Source of the DNA: Nitrospirota bacterium
GTDB taxonomy: Bacteria; Nitrospirota; Thermodesulfovibrionia; Thermodesulfovibrionales; SM23-35
Length of the DNA: 59,026 nt
Reading direction: 5' to 3'
Assembly (NCBI GenBank): GCA_013388435.1
Contig: JACAFE010000069.1
Coordinates: forward strand, 1-59,026
In this document: piece after piece, positions 28,237 to 36,797 of the stretch
Numbering within the stretch: position 1 is the stretch's first letter
Layout of the letters: the number at the start of each line of letters is the position of its first letter
The notes under the pieces: model-generated
Database searches by the model: none
What the model saw: the letters and a program-made list of their open reading frames with translations, nothing else
What the model was told of the DNA's origin: nothing
Position numbers and translations under genes: made by a program

Positions 28237-29559
28237 ATGGCAATTCAGAATCTTAATATAAATGTTGAATATCTTACAAGGGTTGAAGGTCATGGCAATA
28301 TTGTCATAAATGTTAAAGAAGGAAAGATTGAGACCTGCAAACTTGAAATAGTTGAAGCTCCAAGATTTTTTGAAGGCATGCTTCGCGGAAGATCCATATT
28401 TGAAGCACAGCATATTACAAGCAGGATTTGCGGCATTTGCGCCTGTGGACATACACTTGCCTCAATCCAAGCAGCAGAGGATGCTCTCGGAATAATTCCT
28501 ACCAGCCAGACAATAAAGTTAAGAAAACTCTTGCTTGATCTTGAAATGCTTGACAGTCATTTATTACATATATATTTACTCGTCGCACCTGACCTGCTTG
28601 GTGTTAAAAGTTTTGTGCCTTTAATAAACAGTCATAATGAAGTTGTCCGCAGAGCTTTGAGAATGAAAAAAAAATGTAATGATGTTTGTGATATTCTTGT
28701 TGGCAGGCATGTTCATCCAATATCAGCCATTGTGGGGGGATTCACAAAATTACCGGAAGAAAAAGATATAGAAAATATGCTCGGTCTTTTGCAGGGAATG
28801 AGACCTGACATGGAAGCAACAGTTGAACTTTTCTCTAAATTAAAATTCCCTGATTTTGAAAGAGATACAGAATATGTAGGTCTTGTCAGCGATGACGATG
28901 AATATCCTCTGCTTTCAGGAGATATTGGTTCTACGGATAACATTAGATTAAGTAAACATGATTATAGAAAAATCACAAATGAATTTATTGTGCCGCACTC
29001 AACTGCCAAACGAACGAAACTTAGTAGAGAATCTTATGCTGTTGGCGCGCTTGCAAGGTTCAATCTTAATTATGACAAACTTCTGTCAGAAGCCAGAAGG
29101 GTTGCAGAGATGATAGGTTTAAAGCCTAAATGTATAAACCCGTTCTTAAATACTGCTGCACAACTTGTCGAGTGTGTACATTGTCTTGAGCATGCAATCG
29201 GGATACTCGAAGAATTCAAAAAATCAAAAATTAACTATGATGAAGAGATAGTCGTTGGATTAAATGAAAACAGAAAAATCCCTGTAATAGAAGGAAATGG
29301 AGTCGGTGCAGTAGAAGTGCCGAGAGGCATACTTTTTCACAATTATCAGACTGATGAAAAAGGCTGTATCAGTTATGCAAACTGCGTAATTCCAACAAAT
29401 CAAAATACCGGTAATATAGAATATGATTTAAAAAAATTGATACCCGAAATACTCGACAGAAATGAAGAAGAAATAACACTTCTTTCTGAAATGCTTGTCA
29501 GAGCATATGATCCGTGCATATCCTGTTCGACACATTTATTGAACATTAAATTTATGTAA
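28237..29559 (+). CDS. hydA: Group 3b [NiFe] hydrogenase, large (alpha) subunit
   Basis: This 440-residue subunit holds the [NiFe] centre. The L0-type start NVEYLTRVEGHGNIVINV and the first nickel-binding motif RICGICACGHTLAS (L1) are intact, as is the second motif DPCISCSTH (L2) at the C-terminus, followed by a short tail (LLNIKFM) expected to be cut off by a maturation protease. All four nickel cysteines are therefore present. Group 3b enzymes oxidise H2 with NADP+ or release H2 from NADPH, and some reduce sulfur. No hyp maturation genes or protease gene lie in the window, so maturation must be supplied from elsewhere. Confidence 0.94.
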   Translation: MAIQNLNINVEYLTRVEGHGNIVINVKEGKIETCKLEIVEAPRFFEGMLRGRSIFEAQHITSRICGICACGHTLASIQAAEDALGIIPTSQTIKLRKLLLDLEMLDSHLLHIYLLVAPDLLGVKSFVPLINSHNEVVRRALRMKKKCNDVCDILVGRHVHPISAIVGGFTKLPEEKDIENMLGLLQGMRPDMEATVELFSKLKFPDFERDTEYVGLVSDDDEYPLLSGDIGSTDNIRLSKHDYRKITNEFIVPHSTAKRTKLSRESYAVGALARFNLNYDKLLSEARRVAEMIGLKPKCINPFLNTAAQLVECVHCLEHAIGILEEFKKSKINYDEEIVVGLNENRKIPVIEGNGVGAVEVPRGILFHNYQTDEKGCISYANCVIPTNQNTGNIEYDLKKLIPEILDRNEEEITLLSEMLVRAYDPCISCSTHLLNIKFM

Positions 29560-29561
29560 TT

Positions 29562-29996
29562 ATGAAAAATCAGATTAAATATCTCCAGACATTATTTTAT
29601 GATTTGCTGAATGATTATGGTAGGGTATATTTGATTGTCAAATACTCGGAAAAAACGATTATAGGCAAAAGAGGGTTTACTGAAGAAGAAAAAAAACAAG
29701 GTCTTATTTTAGTCTTCAACCAGAAAAATCACAGAAATCTTGAATGGACAGATAGAGGAGATATTATCACAACTCTCGGATTTGGCGCAGGTAACAGACC
29801 TGAAAATTGTTTTATATATTCTGATGATATTATTTCTGTTTTTTCACCAGATGCGCGAATTAAGCTCGACAGATGGGACATACTTGAACAACGGGATGAA
29901 AACCAAAAAGATGAGAAATCCAAATCTGAGGAATCAGAAATCAAAGCAGATGAAAAAGTTGTGCTGCTTGATAAGTTCAGGAGTATTAAAAAATAA
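29562..29996 (+). CDS. SspB-like small protein (possible ClpXP adaptor)
   Basis: The 144-residue protein starts 2 bases after hydA. Residues 1-105 look like one small folded domain containing LILVFNQKN, ITTLGFGAG and IYSDDIISVFSPDARIKLD, a pattern similar to the end of the SspB fold (a PF.AI..F.DP motif). A flexible Lys/Glu tail then ends in VVLLDKFRSIKK, which resembles the short C-terminal ClpX-binding tail of alpha-type SspB (VVSLD.FRKK). This would make it an adaptor delivering tagged substrates to ClpXP. The resemblance is from memory of the family, without a search, so the name is tentative; the gene itself looks real from its tight spacing on both sides. Confidence 0.5.
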   Translation: MKNQIKYLQTLFYDLLNDYGRVYLIVKYSEKTIIGKRGFTEEEKKQGLILVFNQKNHRNLEWTDRGDIITTLGFGAGNRPENCFIYSDDIISVFSPDARIKLDRWDILEQRDENQKDEKSKSEESEIKADEKVVLLDKFRSIKK

Positions 29997-30791
29997 TTGA
30001 AAGCAGGTTTTTATCAATTTAATCCTGAATTCGGGGAAAAAGACAGGAATCTTCAGAAAGTGCTGGAAACTTTAACCAGGGCTACTTTTGATCTTATTGT
30101 ACTACCGGAATTTTTTGCAACTGGCTATCAATTTACTACAAAAGACGAGGTAGCCGAACTTTCAGAAACAATAATGGATGGCAAAACCGTCAAAGCCCTG
30201 TCAGATTTATCGAACGAAAAATCATGTTATATTGTGGCAGGTCTTCCCGAACGCGATAAGGATTTATTTTATAACAGTGCTGTTTTAACTGGTCCGCAGG
30301 GTTACATCGGAACATACAGAAAAACACATCTTTTTTTCGAGGAAAAACTTTTTTTTCAGCCAGGTGATACAGGCTTTAAAGTATGGGATACGAATATCGG
30401 CTGTATAGGTATTATGATATGTTTTGACTGGTTTTTTCCTGAAGCAATGAGAACTCTTGCTCTGAAAGGTGCAGAAATTATTGCACACCCTGCAAATCTG
30501 GTTCTTCCATATTGTCCTCAATCCATGCCTGTTAGATGTCTTGAAAACAGAGTTTTTGCTATAACTTCAAACAGAATCGGAATTGAGAACAGAAAATCAG
30601 GAGAATTGCTAAAATATATCGGGCAAAGTCAAATTACAGGACATGATGGTCAGATACTCGTTCGTGCCTCTGAAGATGAGGAAGCGTTTTCAATAATTGA
30701 AATTGAGATAGAAAAAGCAAGAGATAAACAATTAAACAAATATAACAACCTCTTTACTGATAGAAGACCGGATATGTATAATCTATCCTAA
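29997..30791 (+). CDS. Carbon-nitrogen hydrolase (nitrilase superfamily, omega-amidase-like)
   Basis: The 264-residue protein has the Glu-Lys-Cys triad of the nitrilase superfamily: Glu in LPEFFATGY, Lys in YRKTHLFFEE and the nucleophile Cys in IMICFDWFFPEA. These enzymes hydrolyse amides or nitriles; the omega-amidase and aliphatic-amidase branches are the best general match, and the substrate is unknown. It begins with TTG directly on the stop codon of the SspB-like gene (TAATTG), with AGGAG upstream, so it is translated as part of the same transcript as the hydrogenase genes or their tail. Whether it works with the hydrogenase is unclear. Confidence 0.85.
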   Translation: MKAGFYQFNPEFGEKDRNLQKVLETLTRATFDLIVLPEFFATGYQFTTKDEVAELSETIMDGKTVKALSDLSNEKSCYIVAGLPERDKDLFYNSAVLTGPQGYIGTYRKTHLFFEEKLFFQPGDTGFKVWDTNIGCIGIMICFDWFFPEAMRTLALKGAEIIAHPANLVLPYCPQSMPVRCLENRVFAITSNRIGIENRKSGELLKYIGQSQITGHDGQILVRASEDEEAFSIIEIEIEKARDKQLNKYNNLFTDRRPDMYNLS

Positions 30792-30812
30792 ATCAGTTTG
30801 GAGAAATTAAAT

Positions 30813-31715
30813 ATGAATATTTCAATTCTTGGAGCACCAGGATGTGTTGGGGTAAATCTTATCCGCTGTCTTCTTGAGAAAAAAGATTTAATTATTACAG
30901 GTTCTTATCGTTCAGAAAATGAGATACCAGAGAATATAAAAGACAAAAGACTTCTCTGGAAAAAGGTTGATCTTTTTTCGCAAGAATCTACGGAAAATTT
31001 TATGAAAGATACTGATATTCTTATCTATCTAATACATTCACTTGGTGCAAAGGATTTTGAAAAACTTGATATAAAACTCGCAAATGCTACTGGAAATGCT
31101 GCTAAAAAAATGGGAGTGAAAAAAATTATTTATCTCGGTGGGATTGTTCCAGAAAATGAGAATGCTTCGCATCATCTAACAAGCAGAATGAAAACAGGAC
31201 AGGCGCTTGCTTCATACGGAATTCCAGTCGCAGAAGTCAGGGCAAGTATTCTTTTAGAGACATGCAGCGCCTCATTTCAAATAATTTATTATCTTGCAAA
31301 AAGATTGCCTATTATGATTACCCCAGGATGGTTGAATTCTTACTGTGCGCCGATTGCACTAAAAGATGCGGTGAGTTTCATTTCTTCTCTTATCGAAAAA
31401 GAAATTTACGGGCACGAAATTTTTGAGATTGGCTCAGATATAATGAGATACAAAGACCTGTTATCTTTATGCGGAAAATCTATTAGAGGTTTCAGAAATA
31501 TAATTATTACGATGCCATTGTTTGCAATAAAGCTTTCTGCACTATGGATAGAATTGATAACAGGGGTTAAAAATACGGTAGCTATAGCACTTGCGGAAGG
31601 ACTTCGCACAAACACAATACCATCCAGAAATAGATTTAAAGAAATAACCGGCAGAGATCCATCTCCTGTGGAATCAGTTTTGAACGAGCTTGCTGAAAAG
31701 ATGAAAAAATTCTGA
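30813..31715 (+). CDS. Atypical SDR-family NAD(P)-binding protein
   Basis: The N-terminus MNISILGAPGCVGVNLIRCL is a Rossmann GxxGxxG site of the atypical short-chain dehydrogenase (NmrA/complex I NDUFA9-like) type; KIIYLGGIVPE follows at the position where classical SDRs have the catalytic Tyr region, and no YxxxK is present. A hydrophobic stretch near residues 230-250 (FRNIIITMPLFAIKL) may associate with the membrane. I chose ATG 30813, which has GGAG nine bases upstream; the TTG five codons earlier includes that ribosome site and is unlikely. Related proteins act on sugars, quinones or as electron-complex chaperones; the role here is unknown. Confidence 0.8.
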   Translation: MNISILGAPGCVGVNLIRCLLEKKDLIITGSYRSENEIPENIKDKRLLWKKVDLFSQESTENFMKDTDILIYLIHSLGAKDFEKLDIKLANATGNAAKKMGVKKIIYLGGIVPENENASHHLTSRMKTGQALASYGIPVAEVRASILLETCSASFQIIYYLAKRLPIMITPGWLNSYCAPIALKDAVSFISSLIEKEIYGHEIFEIGSDIMRYKDLLSLCGKSIRGFRNIIITMPLFAIKLSALWIELITGVKNTVAIALAEGLRTNTIPSRNRFKEITGRDPSPVESVLNELAEKMKKF

Positions 31716-31791
31716 TATGAATTTTCGATATTTTCTTTAATTTTCTACGAATACTGATAGATATGTAGTAGAATTATCTAACGATGAATTA

Positions 31792-33132
31792 CTAAATCTT
31801 CCACTTTCCTTTTCTTTTTCTGTATTCGTAAACTTCTTTTTTCTTGTCTTCAAAACCTTTTTTACCCATCATTCCATAAGTTAAATTCTTGCCTTCTTCA
31901 ACGCCCGGCTGGTCAAAAGGATTTACTCCGAGTAAAGCACCGGCAAAAGCTGTTGCCATTTCAAAAAAGAAAAAAAGCTGTCCGAGATAATATGCGTTTA
32001 TCTCAGGAACATTTATTGTAAAATTCGGTCTTCCTGCTTTAGTTAATGCAAGTTCAGTAGCTTCCTGTTCAGAGTTAATCAGCTCTTTCAAGGTATGTCC
32101 CGGAAGATAATTATAGCCTTCAATATTTCTGAATACCGCCGGGATTTTTATATCTGTGCCGAAATTATTAACTTTTATGAAAAAGACGACTTTATCCTGT
32201 GGTCCTTCCATCCATAGCTGTAGTTGAGAATGCTGATCAGTTGTCCCGAGCGAAGGATACGGGGTAAGACCTTTGTTTCCTTTGCCAAGACTTTCTGCCC
32301 ATAATTGACAGAACCATTCTGATAAAAATTTTAAACTGTCCATATAAGGCACCATTACATTAATATGTCTGTTTTTCTCTTTATCCATTAAAAAAAGAAG
32401 CACGGCAAAAAGAAGAGCAGGATTTTTATATACATCATTCTTTAAGCAAATTGATTTTATACTGGAAGCGCCTTCTAAAAGCTCATTGCAATTGATCCCG
32501 ATAACTTCAGTGGTTAGAAGACCAACAGGGCTCAGAACCGAATATCTACCGCCAACATTGGGCGGAACAGGCAATGAAAGTATTTTTTCGTCATTTGCAA
32601 TTTTTCTTAGATTTCCTTTTTCTGGGTCAGTTGTAATTATAAATCGTCTAAAAGCTTCTTTACCAAGAGCCCTTTTCATTTTGTCCCAGAGGATAAGAAA
32701 AGATGCAGCGGTTTCAGCGGTGCTTCCTGATTTTGAAATTACATTAATAAAAGTCTTTTTTAAATCAATTACAGTAAAGATACTTTTAAGTGTACGTGGA
32801 TCAACATTGTCATAAATAAAAACCCGGGGTTTTTTCTTGAGATTGTGAAAGGGGCTTAATGCCTCAATAATTGCTCTCGGCCCAAGAGCCGAGCCACCTA
32901 TTCCAAGCAATAAGAAATTATCAGCAGACTTTCTAATATATCTCGCTATTTTTTTAATTTCAGCGGTATCTTGAGAAGGAAGGTCAATAAATTCGAGTTG
33001 CTTCCATTCTCTATTTGCTATCATATTATAAGCGTTTTCTATCTGTGATGAAATGTTTTTGATTGAAAGGTCTGAAATTCCATTTATCCCGATAACTTCT
33101 TCCATCATGTTTGAATAATCAATGCCTATCAT
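31792..33132 (-). CDS. pgi: Glucose-6-phosphate isomerase
   Basis: Pgi interconverts glucose-6-phosphate and fructose-6-phosphate in glycolysis/gluconeogenesis. The 446-residue protein is the short bacterial form. Visible signatures are LLGIGGSALGPRAI, INVISKSGSTAETAASF (phosphate binding, family signature region) and the C-terminal VNPFDQPGVEEGK. The glutamate and histidine catalytic residues lie in the expected middle segments (LWAESLGKGNKG, TDQHSQLQ). It lies 30 bases downstream of atpI on the same strand and probably shares its transcript, an unusual partnership. A 76-base AT-rich gap separates it from the convergent SDR gene. Confidence 0.96.
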   Translation of the reverse strand: MIGIDYSNMMEEVIGINGISDLSIKNISSQIENAYNMIANREWKQLEFIDLPSQDTAEIKKIARYIRKSADNFLLLGIGGSALGPRAIIEALSPFHNLKKKPRVFIYDNVDPRTLKSIFTVIDLKKTFINVISKSGSTAETAASFLILWDKMKRALGKEAFRRFIITTDPEKGNLRKIANDEKILSLPVPPNVGGRYSVLSPVGLLTTEVIGINCNELLEGASSIKSICLKNDVYKNPALLFAVLLFLMDKEKNRHINVMVPYMDSLKFLSEWFCQLWAESLGKGNKGLTPYPSLGTTDQHSQLQLWMEGPQDKVVFFIKVNNFGTDIKIPAVFRNIEGYNYLPGHTLKELINSEQEATELALTKAGRPNFTINVPEINAYYLGQLFFFFEMATAFAGALLGVNPFDQPGVEEGKNLTYGMMGKKGFEDKKKEVYEYRKRKGKWKI

Positions 33133-33162
33133 TTGTTACCTCATATTTTTGGGTTAAGTGTT

Positions 33163-33540
33163 TTAAGATGATTGTTTAACTTGCCGATAACCTTCTTTTA
33201 TGATTAATGCAAAAACAATGGTTAAGCCGATTAGAATTCCTATAAAATTTATCAATTTAAGCAAAGCAAAAACTACAAGTATAGCAGCAAGAATAGAGAA
33301 TCTTATCATACTCCAGAAGATTAGTTTGCCTGTTGGTCTTTGTTGTATGGCAAAATCTTTAAGCCCCCATGCAAGCCCCTTGAAGTTTGCTAAACCAAGC
33401 AGACCCCCAATTAATACACTATGAGGCATTTTTCTCCAGTCACCGAGAGAAGCAAAAGCAGTAACGAATGTTGAAATTGCTGCAAATATAATCAGAAAGA
33501 TTAATGCCTGTCTATGAACTTTTTTTATTAGATTGATCAT
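33163..33540 (-). CDS. atpI: ATP synthase subunit I family protein (AtpI-like)
   Basis: The 125-residue protein has four transmembrane helices (about residues 12-32, 40-60, 70-90 and 95-115), with a Gly-rich second helix region and a basic C-terminus (KEGYRQVKQSS). This is the layout of the AtpI/ATP synthase I chain, which helps assemble the c-ring of F1Fo ATP synthase. It overlaps the upstream AtpZ-like gene by 29 bases. In most genomes atpB and atpE follow directly; here pgi follows instead, so the assembly factors are split from the enzyme's structural genes. The function is assigned on topology and on its partner. Confidence 0.75.
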   Translation of the reverse strand: MINLIKKVHRQALIFLIIFAAISTFVTAFASLGDWRKMPHSVLIGGLLGLANFKGLAWGLKDFAIQQRPTGKLIFWSMIRFSILAAILVVFALLKLINFIGILIGLTIVFALIIKEGYRQVKQSS

Positions 33541-33754
33541 TTGCTTTTTTAGCCATCATATAAAGATCTTTAAATCCTGCTATGATACCAAAAATCAAGA
33601 AAATTACAGTTAGCCATGGTTTTGTATTCCATCCAAACCATTTTGCCATTAGATAATCGAGGCCTATTCCCATAGCAAGTCCAACAACTGTGGAAATTAC
33701 AAGGTTTAGCCCTACAACCCATGCCTGCATGAATTCTTTATTAAAAAATGCCAT
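33512..33754 (-). CDS. atpZ: AtpZ/AtpI-family small membrane protein
   Basis: This 80-residue protein has two transmembrane helices: one with the pattern GLNLVISTVVGLAMGIGLDYL (residues about 15-35) and one with PWLTVIFLIFGIIAGFKDLY (46-65), joined by a loop KWFGWNTKP. The G...G..lD motif at the end of helix one and the GF.d.y motif at the end of helix two are typical of AtpZ (putative F0F1-ATPase subunit). It is the first gene of an atpZ-atpI-pgi group and overlaps atpI by 29 bases. No ATP synthase structural genes are in the window. Confidence 0.78.
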   Translation of the reverse strand: MAFFNKEFMQAWVVGLNLVISTVVGLAMGIGLDYLMAKWFGWNTKPWLTVIFLIFGIIAGFKDLYMMAKKANDQSNKKSS

Positions 33755-33848
33755 GAATTTCCTTTAATAAATTGTAGCATATAAAGCCAAAAAAAGCAGA
33801 TATCTGTTCCGTATGGATTCTTACGTAAGGTAACGGAGATATTGGACT

Positions 33849-33922
33849 TTAACCCAGATAATGCAGACATTGCTCAAAAATTTATTTTATCCGAATTATT
33901 TCAGTTGCATTTTCCGGGTTAA
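33849..33922. repeat. 74-bp imperfect inverted repeat at the end of the response regulator gene
   Basis: The left arm TTAACCCAGATAATGCA (33849-33865) and right arm TGCATTTTCCGGGTTAA (33906-33922) pair at 15 of 17 positions. The right arm includes the stop codon of the sigma-54 response regulator gene. The middle is AT-rich. The left half recurs at 14507-14547, and TTAACC-ended repeats are also seen at 56413-56476 and, as single ends, near 4835 and 11481. It may be a small dispersed element that also serves as a terminator hairpin. Confidence 0.55.
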
Positions 33923-35280
33923 TCAGATTCAAGTCCGTACTTTTTTAATTTTCTCCATAGAGAGACACGGTCTATGCCGAGCATTTGAGCTGCGAGAGTT
34001 TTGCTATTATTGACCTCTTTAAGCACCCACTGTATATATGCTTTTTCCTGTTCATCCAGAGAAGGAATTTTACCATCTTTTTTTCTGAAAGTTTTTATAC
34101 TGATTACCTTAAGATCCTCCGGTAAATGTTCGATACTTAATATGTTGCCAGTACATAGGGCAACTCCTCTTTCAATAATATTTTCCAGTTCTCTAACATT
34201 TCCCGGGAAATCATACTCCTGCAAGATTGCTATTACATCGGATGAAATTTCCTTTATATCTTTTTTCATCACAGCATTATATTTTTTTAAAAAATGATAA
34301 CAGAGTATTGGTATATCATCTCTTCGTTCTGATAAAGGAGGTATATTCAATGATACAACATTTATTCTGAAGTACAAATCTTCTCTAAAATCTCCATTTT
34401 TTATAGATTTGCTAATATCTCTGTTTGTTGCGGCTATAAATCTGACATCAACTTTAATGGGTATTGTGCCACCTACTCTTAAAACTTCTTTTTCCTGAAT
34501 TACCCTTAAAAGTTTTACCTGCATCGAAGGTGGCATTTCAGTTATTTCATCAAGAAAAAGGGTGCCGCCTGATGCCATTTCTACCAACCCTTTTTTCATT
34601 GTCAATGCACCAGTAAATGCACCTCTTTCATGGCCGAACAATTCGCTTGATAAAAGTTCTTCTGTGAAAGCCCCACAATTTACAGCAAAAAAAGGACCTT
34701 CGGCACGCTTGCTGTTAAAGTGCACATATTTTGCAAAAAGTTCTTTTCCTGTCCCGCTTTCTCCTGTTAGTAAGATATTGCAGTCTGTTGGCGAGATCTG
34801 TTTTGCTGTTTCCATTAATCTCTGCATTGCCATGTTCTGGGTTATTATTTTTACCTTTCCCTGAAAACTTTCAATCTGCTCTCTTAATTCTTTGTTTTCT
34901 TTTTTTAGCTTTACCTTTTCAACAGCCTCTTTAACTATATTTCTAACCAGGTCGAGTTTAAAAGGTTTGGCGATATAATGGAAAGCTCCTTTTTTCATTG
35001 CATCAACAGCGGATTCTAATGTTGCATATCCTGTAATAAGAATTACCTCAGAATCAGGATGTTCGTTACGGCATTTTTCAAGTATTTGAAGTCCGTCAAC
35101 TTTTTCCATTCTTAGGTCAGTCAAAATAACATCGAATTTCTGCTCTTCGAGCAATCTAAGAGCAGAAATTCCACTACTTGTCCCAGTGACATCATAACCT
35201 TCTTTTTTCAGAATGTGCTCGAGATTTTTTACCGCAATTTTTTCATCATCAACTACCAGTATTTTAATTTCATTCAGCAT
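33919..35280 (-). CDS. Sigma-54-dependent response regulator (NtrC type)
   Basis: The 453-residue activator has a receiver domain (1-120; acidic pocket D11-D12, phosphoacceptor D55, Lys in IAKPF), a sigma-54 AAA+ domain (about 145-380) with LLTGESGTGKE (Walker A), the sigma-54-contact loop GAFTGA and GGTLFLDEI (Walker B), and a C-terminal Fis-type helix-turn-helix ending AAQMLGIDRVSLWRKLKKYG. When phosphorylated it should bind enhancer-like sites and drive sigma-54 RNA polymerase. Its start codon overlaps the kinase stop (TAATG). Its receiver is about 60% identical by eye to the receiver inside the neighbouring Lon protein, so the same kinase probably serves both. Likely targets are the promoters at 38.8-39.2 kb. 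Confidence 0.95.
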   Translation of the reverse strand: MLNEIKILVVDDEKIAVKNLEHILKKEGYDVTGTSSGISALRLLEEQKFDVILTDLRMEKVDGLQILEKCRNEHPDSEVILITGYATLESAVDAMKKGAFHYIAKPFKLDLVRNIVKEAVEKVKLKKENKELREQIESFQGKVKIITQNMAMQRLMETAKQISPTDCNILLTGESGTGKELFAKYVHFNSKRAEGPFFAVNCGAFTEELLSSELFGHERGAFTGALTMKKGLVEMASGGTLFLDEITEMPPSMQVKLLRVIQEKEVLRVGGTIPIKVDVRFIAATNRDISKSIKNGDFREDLYFRINVVSLNIPPLSERRDDIPILCYHFLKKYNAVMKKDIKEISSDVIAILQEYDFPGNVRELENIIERGVALCTGNILSIEHLPEDLKVISIKTFRKKDGKIPSLDEQEKAYIQWVLKEVNNSKTLAAQMLGIDRVSLWRKLKKYGLESD

Positions 35281-36791
35281 TAGATTTGCTCCCTTACAGG
35301 AAACCTTATTAGAAAGGTTGTTCCTTTCCCGATTTCACTACAAACTCCTATACAGCCATCATGTTCATGTATAATTTCCTGAACAATATAGAGGCCGAGA
35401 CCAACTCCTTTCCCGACTTCCTTTGTAGTAAAGAAAGGGTCGAAAATTTTCGGTAATATGTCAGGTGAGATTCCGTTTCCTGTATCCCTAATTTCTATAT
35501 TGATTGTGTCGGTTTTTATTGGACATTCACCTGTACAATTACCCTGTTCTTTTGTATAGTCACAAAGTTCATCAATATTGCTTTTTAAAATATGTTTATA
35601 TGCTTTTATTGAAACAGTACCTTCATTATCAATAGATTCTATTGCATTTTTAATCAGGTTTAAAAATGCCTGCTGAATTCTCTGTTTATCAGCGAAAACA
35701 GTGATTTCATCCGGCACATCTATATTAACTGTGATTCTTGTAGGTATTTCTCCTTTTAATAATTGTTTTGTTTCTTCTATGATTTTACTTAATTGTAAAT
35801 ATTCCCTTTTGAATTTTTTATCCCTTGAAAATTCAAGTAAAGATTTCACAATATTTTTGGCCTTGTCTGTTTGTTCATCAATCTGGGATAATAGTTCTTT
35901 TTTGAATTTATCGTCAATATCATCAAACTCTTCAATTAATATCTGACAGGATGAAGATATGTTTGATAAGGGATTATTTAACTCATGTGCAACACCGGAT
36001 ATAAGTGTACCGAGTGAGGCAAGTTTTTCACTCTGTACAAGATGTTTTTGTCGTAAATCAAGCTCATAAAGCATTTTGTTGAAAGCCTGTGTCAGGGATA
36101 TAAGCTCTCTATCCTTCGAAATATTTGTTATTTTTTTTAATTTTCCTTTAGAAATTTCATCCATCATTGTTTCAATATTCTTTAATGGTTTAACAATCAT
36201 TCTTGATAGTATCTGTCCGACGACTATACCGATTATCGAAAATGATAGTATAGAGATAATAATAAATTTTCTGATTGTGTTGAGCATAACCTGAATTCTG
36301 AGTCGCTCAACTTTTGAGATGTTTTCAGCAAAATTTATTATTTCTTTGCCTTTCTCCCTTATAGCATTTTCGACTAAACTCAATCTTTTATCGTCTTCTG
36401 TGTTTCTCAGTATGGAAAATTGTTTCATCAATAAACGATATTGATTTAGATTATCTTTTAATTTATCTACATCAACCGAGATAGTAAGATTTTTATAGTC
36501 TTTTGAATTTTTGTTTAAAATGTCCAGGGCTTTTTCTAAGTACAAAATAGTTTCATTGTAGTCTTCAATCTTTTTGTATAAAAAGAAATTCTTTTCAAAC
36601 CTTCTCATTTCGAGGGTTGCATCAAAAAATTCTGTTACAATTTCTCCAAAGTGTATTTTTTTTTCAATATACCAGAGTTCAACTAAAGTGAAAATAGAAA
36701 GGCCAATGATAGCTATTATTCCTAAAAAATAGCCCAATGTAATTTTTCGTCTTATGCTTGGATAATATAAAAACATGAATTTAAATATCAC
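35280..36791 (-). CDS. Membrane sensor histidine kinase with cysteine-rich ATPase domain
   Basis: Order of parts in 503 residues: transmembrane helix 1 (about 19-41), an extracytoplasmic all-helical sensor region (42-172), helix 2 (174-193), HAMP (194-247), HisKA with H269 in SGVAHELNNPLSN, and HATPase with N-box NLIKNAIES, G1 DTGNGI and G2 GKGVGLGLYIV. The ATPase domain carries a short insert with C410, C419 and C423 (C-x8-C-x3-C) plus C480 and C484 near the end, which is unusual and could bind a metal or sense redox state. It lies between the Lon-receiver gene (6-base gap) and the response regulator (1-base overlap). The first codon is GTG; ATG five codons later is an alternative start. Confidence 0.93.
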   Translation of the reverse strand: MIFKFMFLYYPSIRRKITLGYFLGIIAIIGLSIFTLVELWYIEKKIHFGEIVTEFFDATLEMRRFEKNFFLYKKIEDYNETILYLEKALDILNKNSKDYKNLTISVDVDKLKDNLNQYRLLMKQFSILRNTEDDKRLSLVENAIREKGKEIINFAENISKVERLRIQVMLNTIRKFIIISILSFSIIGIVVGQILSRMIVKPLKNIETMMDEISKGKLKKITNISKDRELISLTQAFNKMLYELDLRQKHLVQSEKLASLGTLISGVAHELNNPLSNISSSCQILIEEFDDIDDKFKKELLSQIDEQTDKAKNIVKSLLEFSRDKKFKREYLQLSKIIEETKQLLKGEIPTRITVNIDVPDEITVFADKQRIQQAFLNLIKNAIESIDNEGTVSIKAYKHILKSNIDELCDYTKEQGNCTGECPIKTDTINIEIRDTGNGISPDILPKIFDPFFTTKEVGKGVGLGLYIVQEIIHEHDGCIGVCSEIGKGTTFLIRFPVREQI

Positions 36792-36797
36792 GATTCA

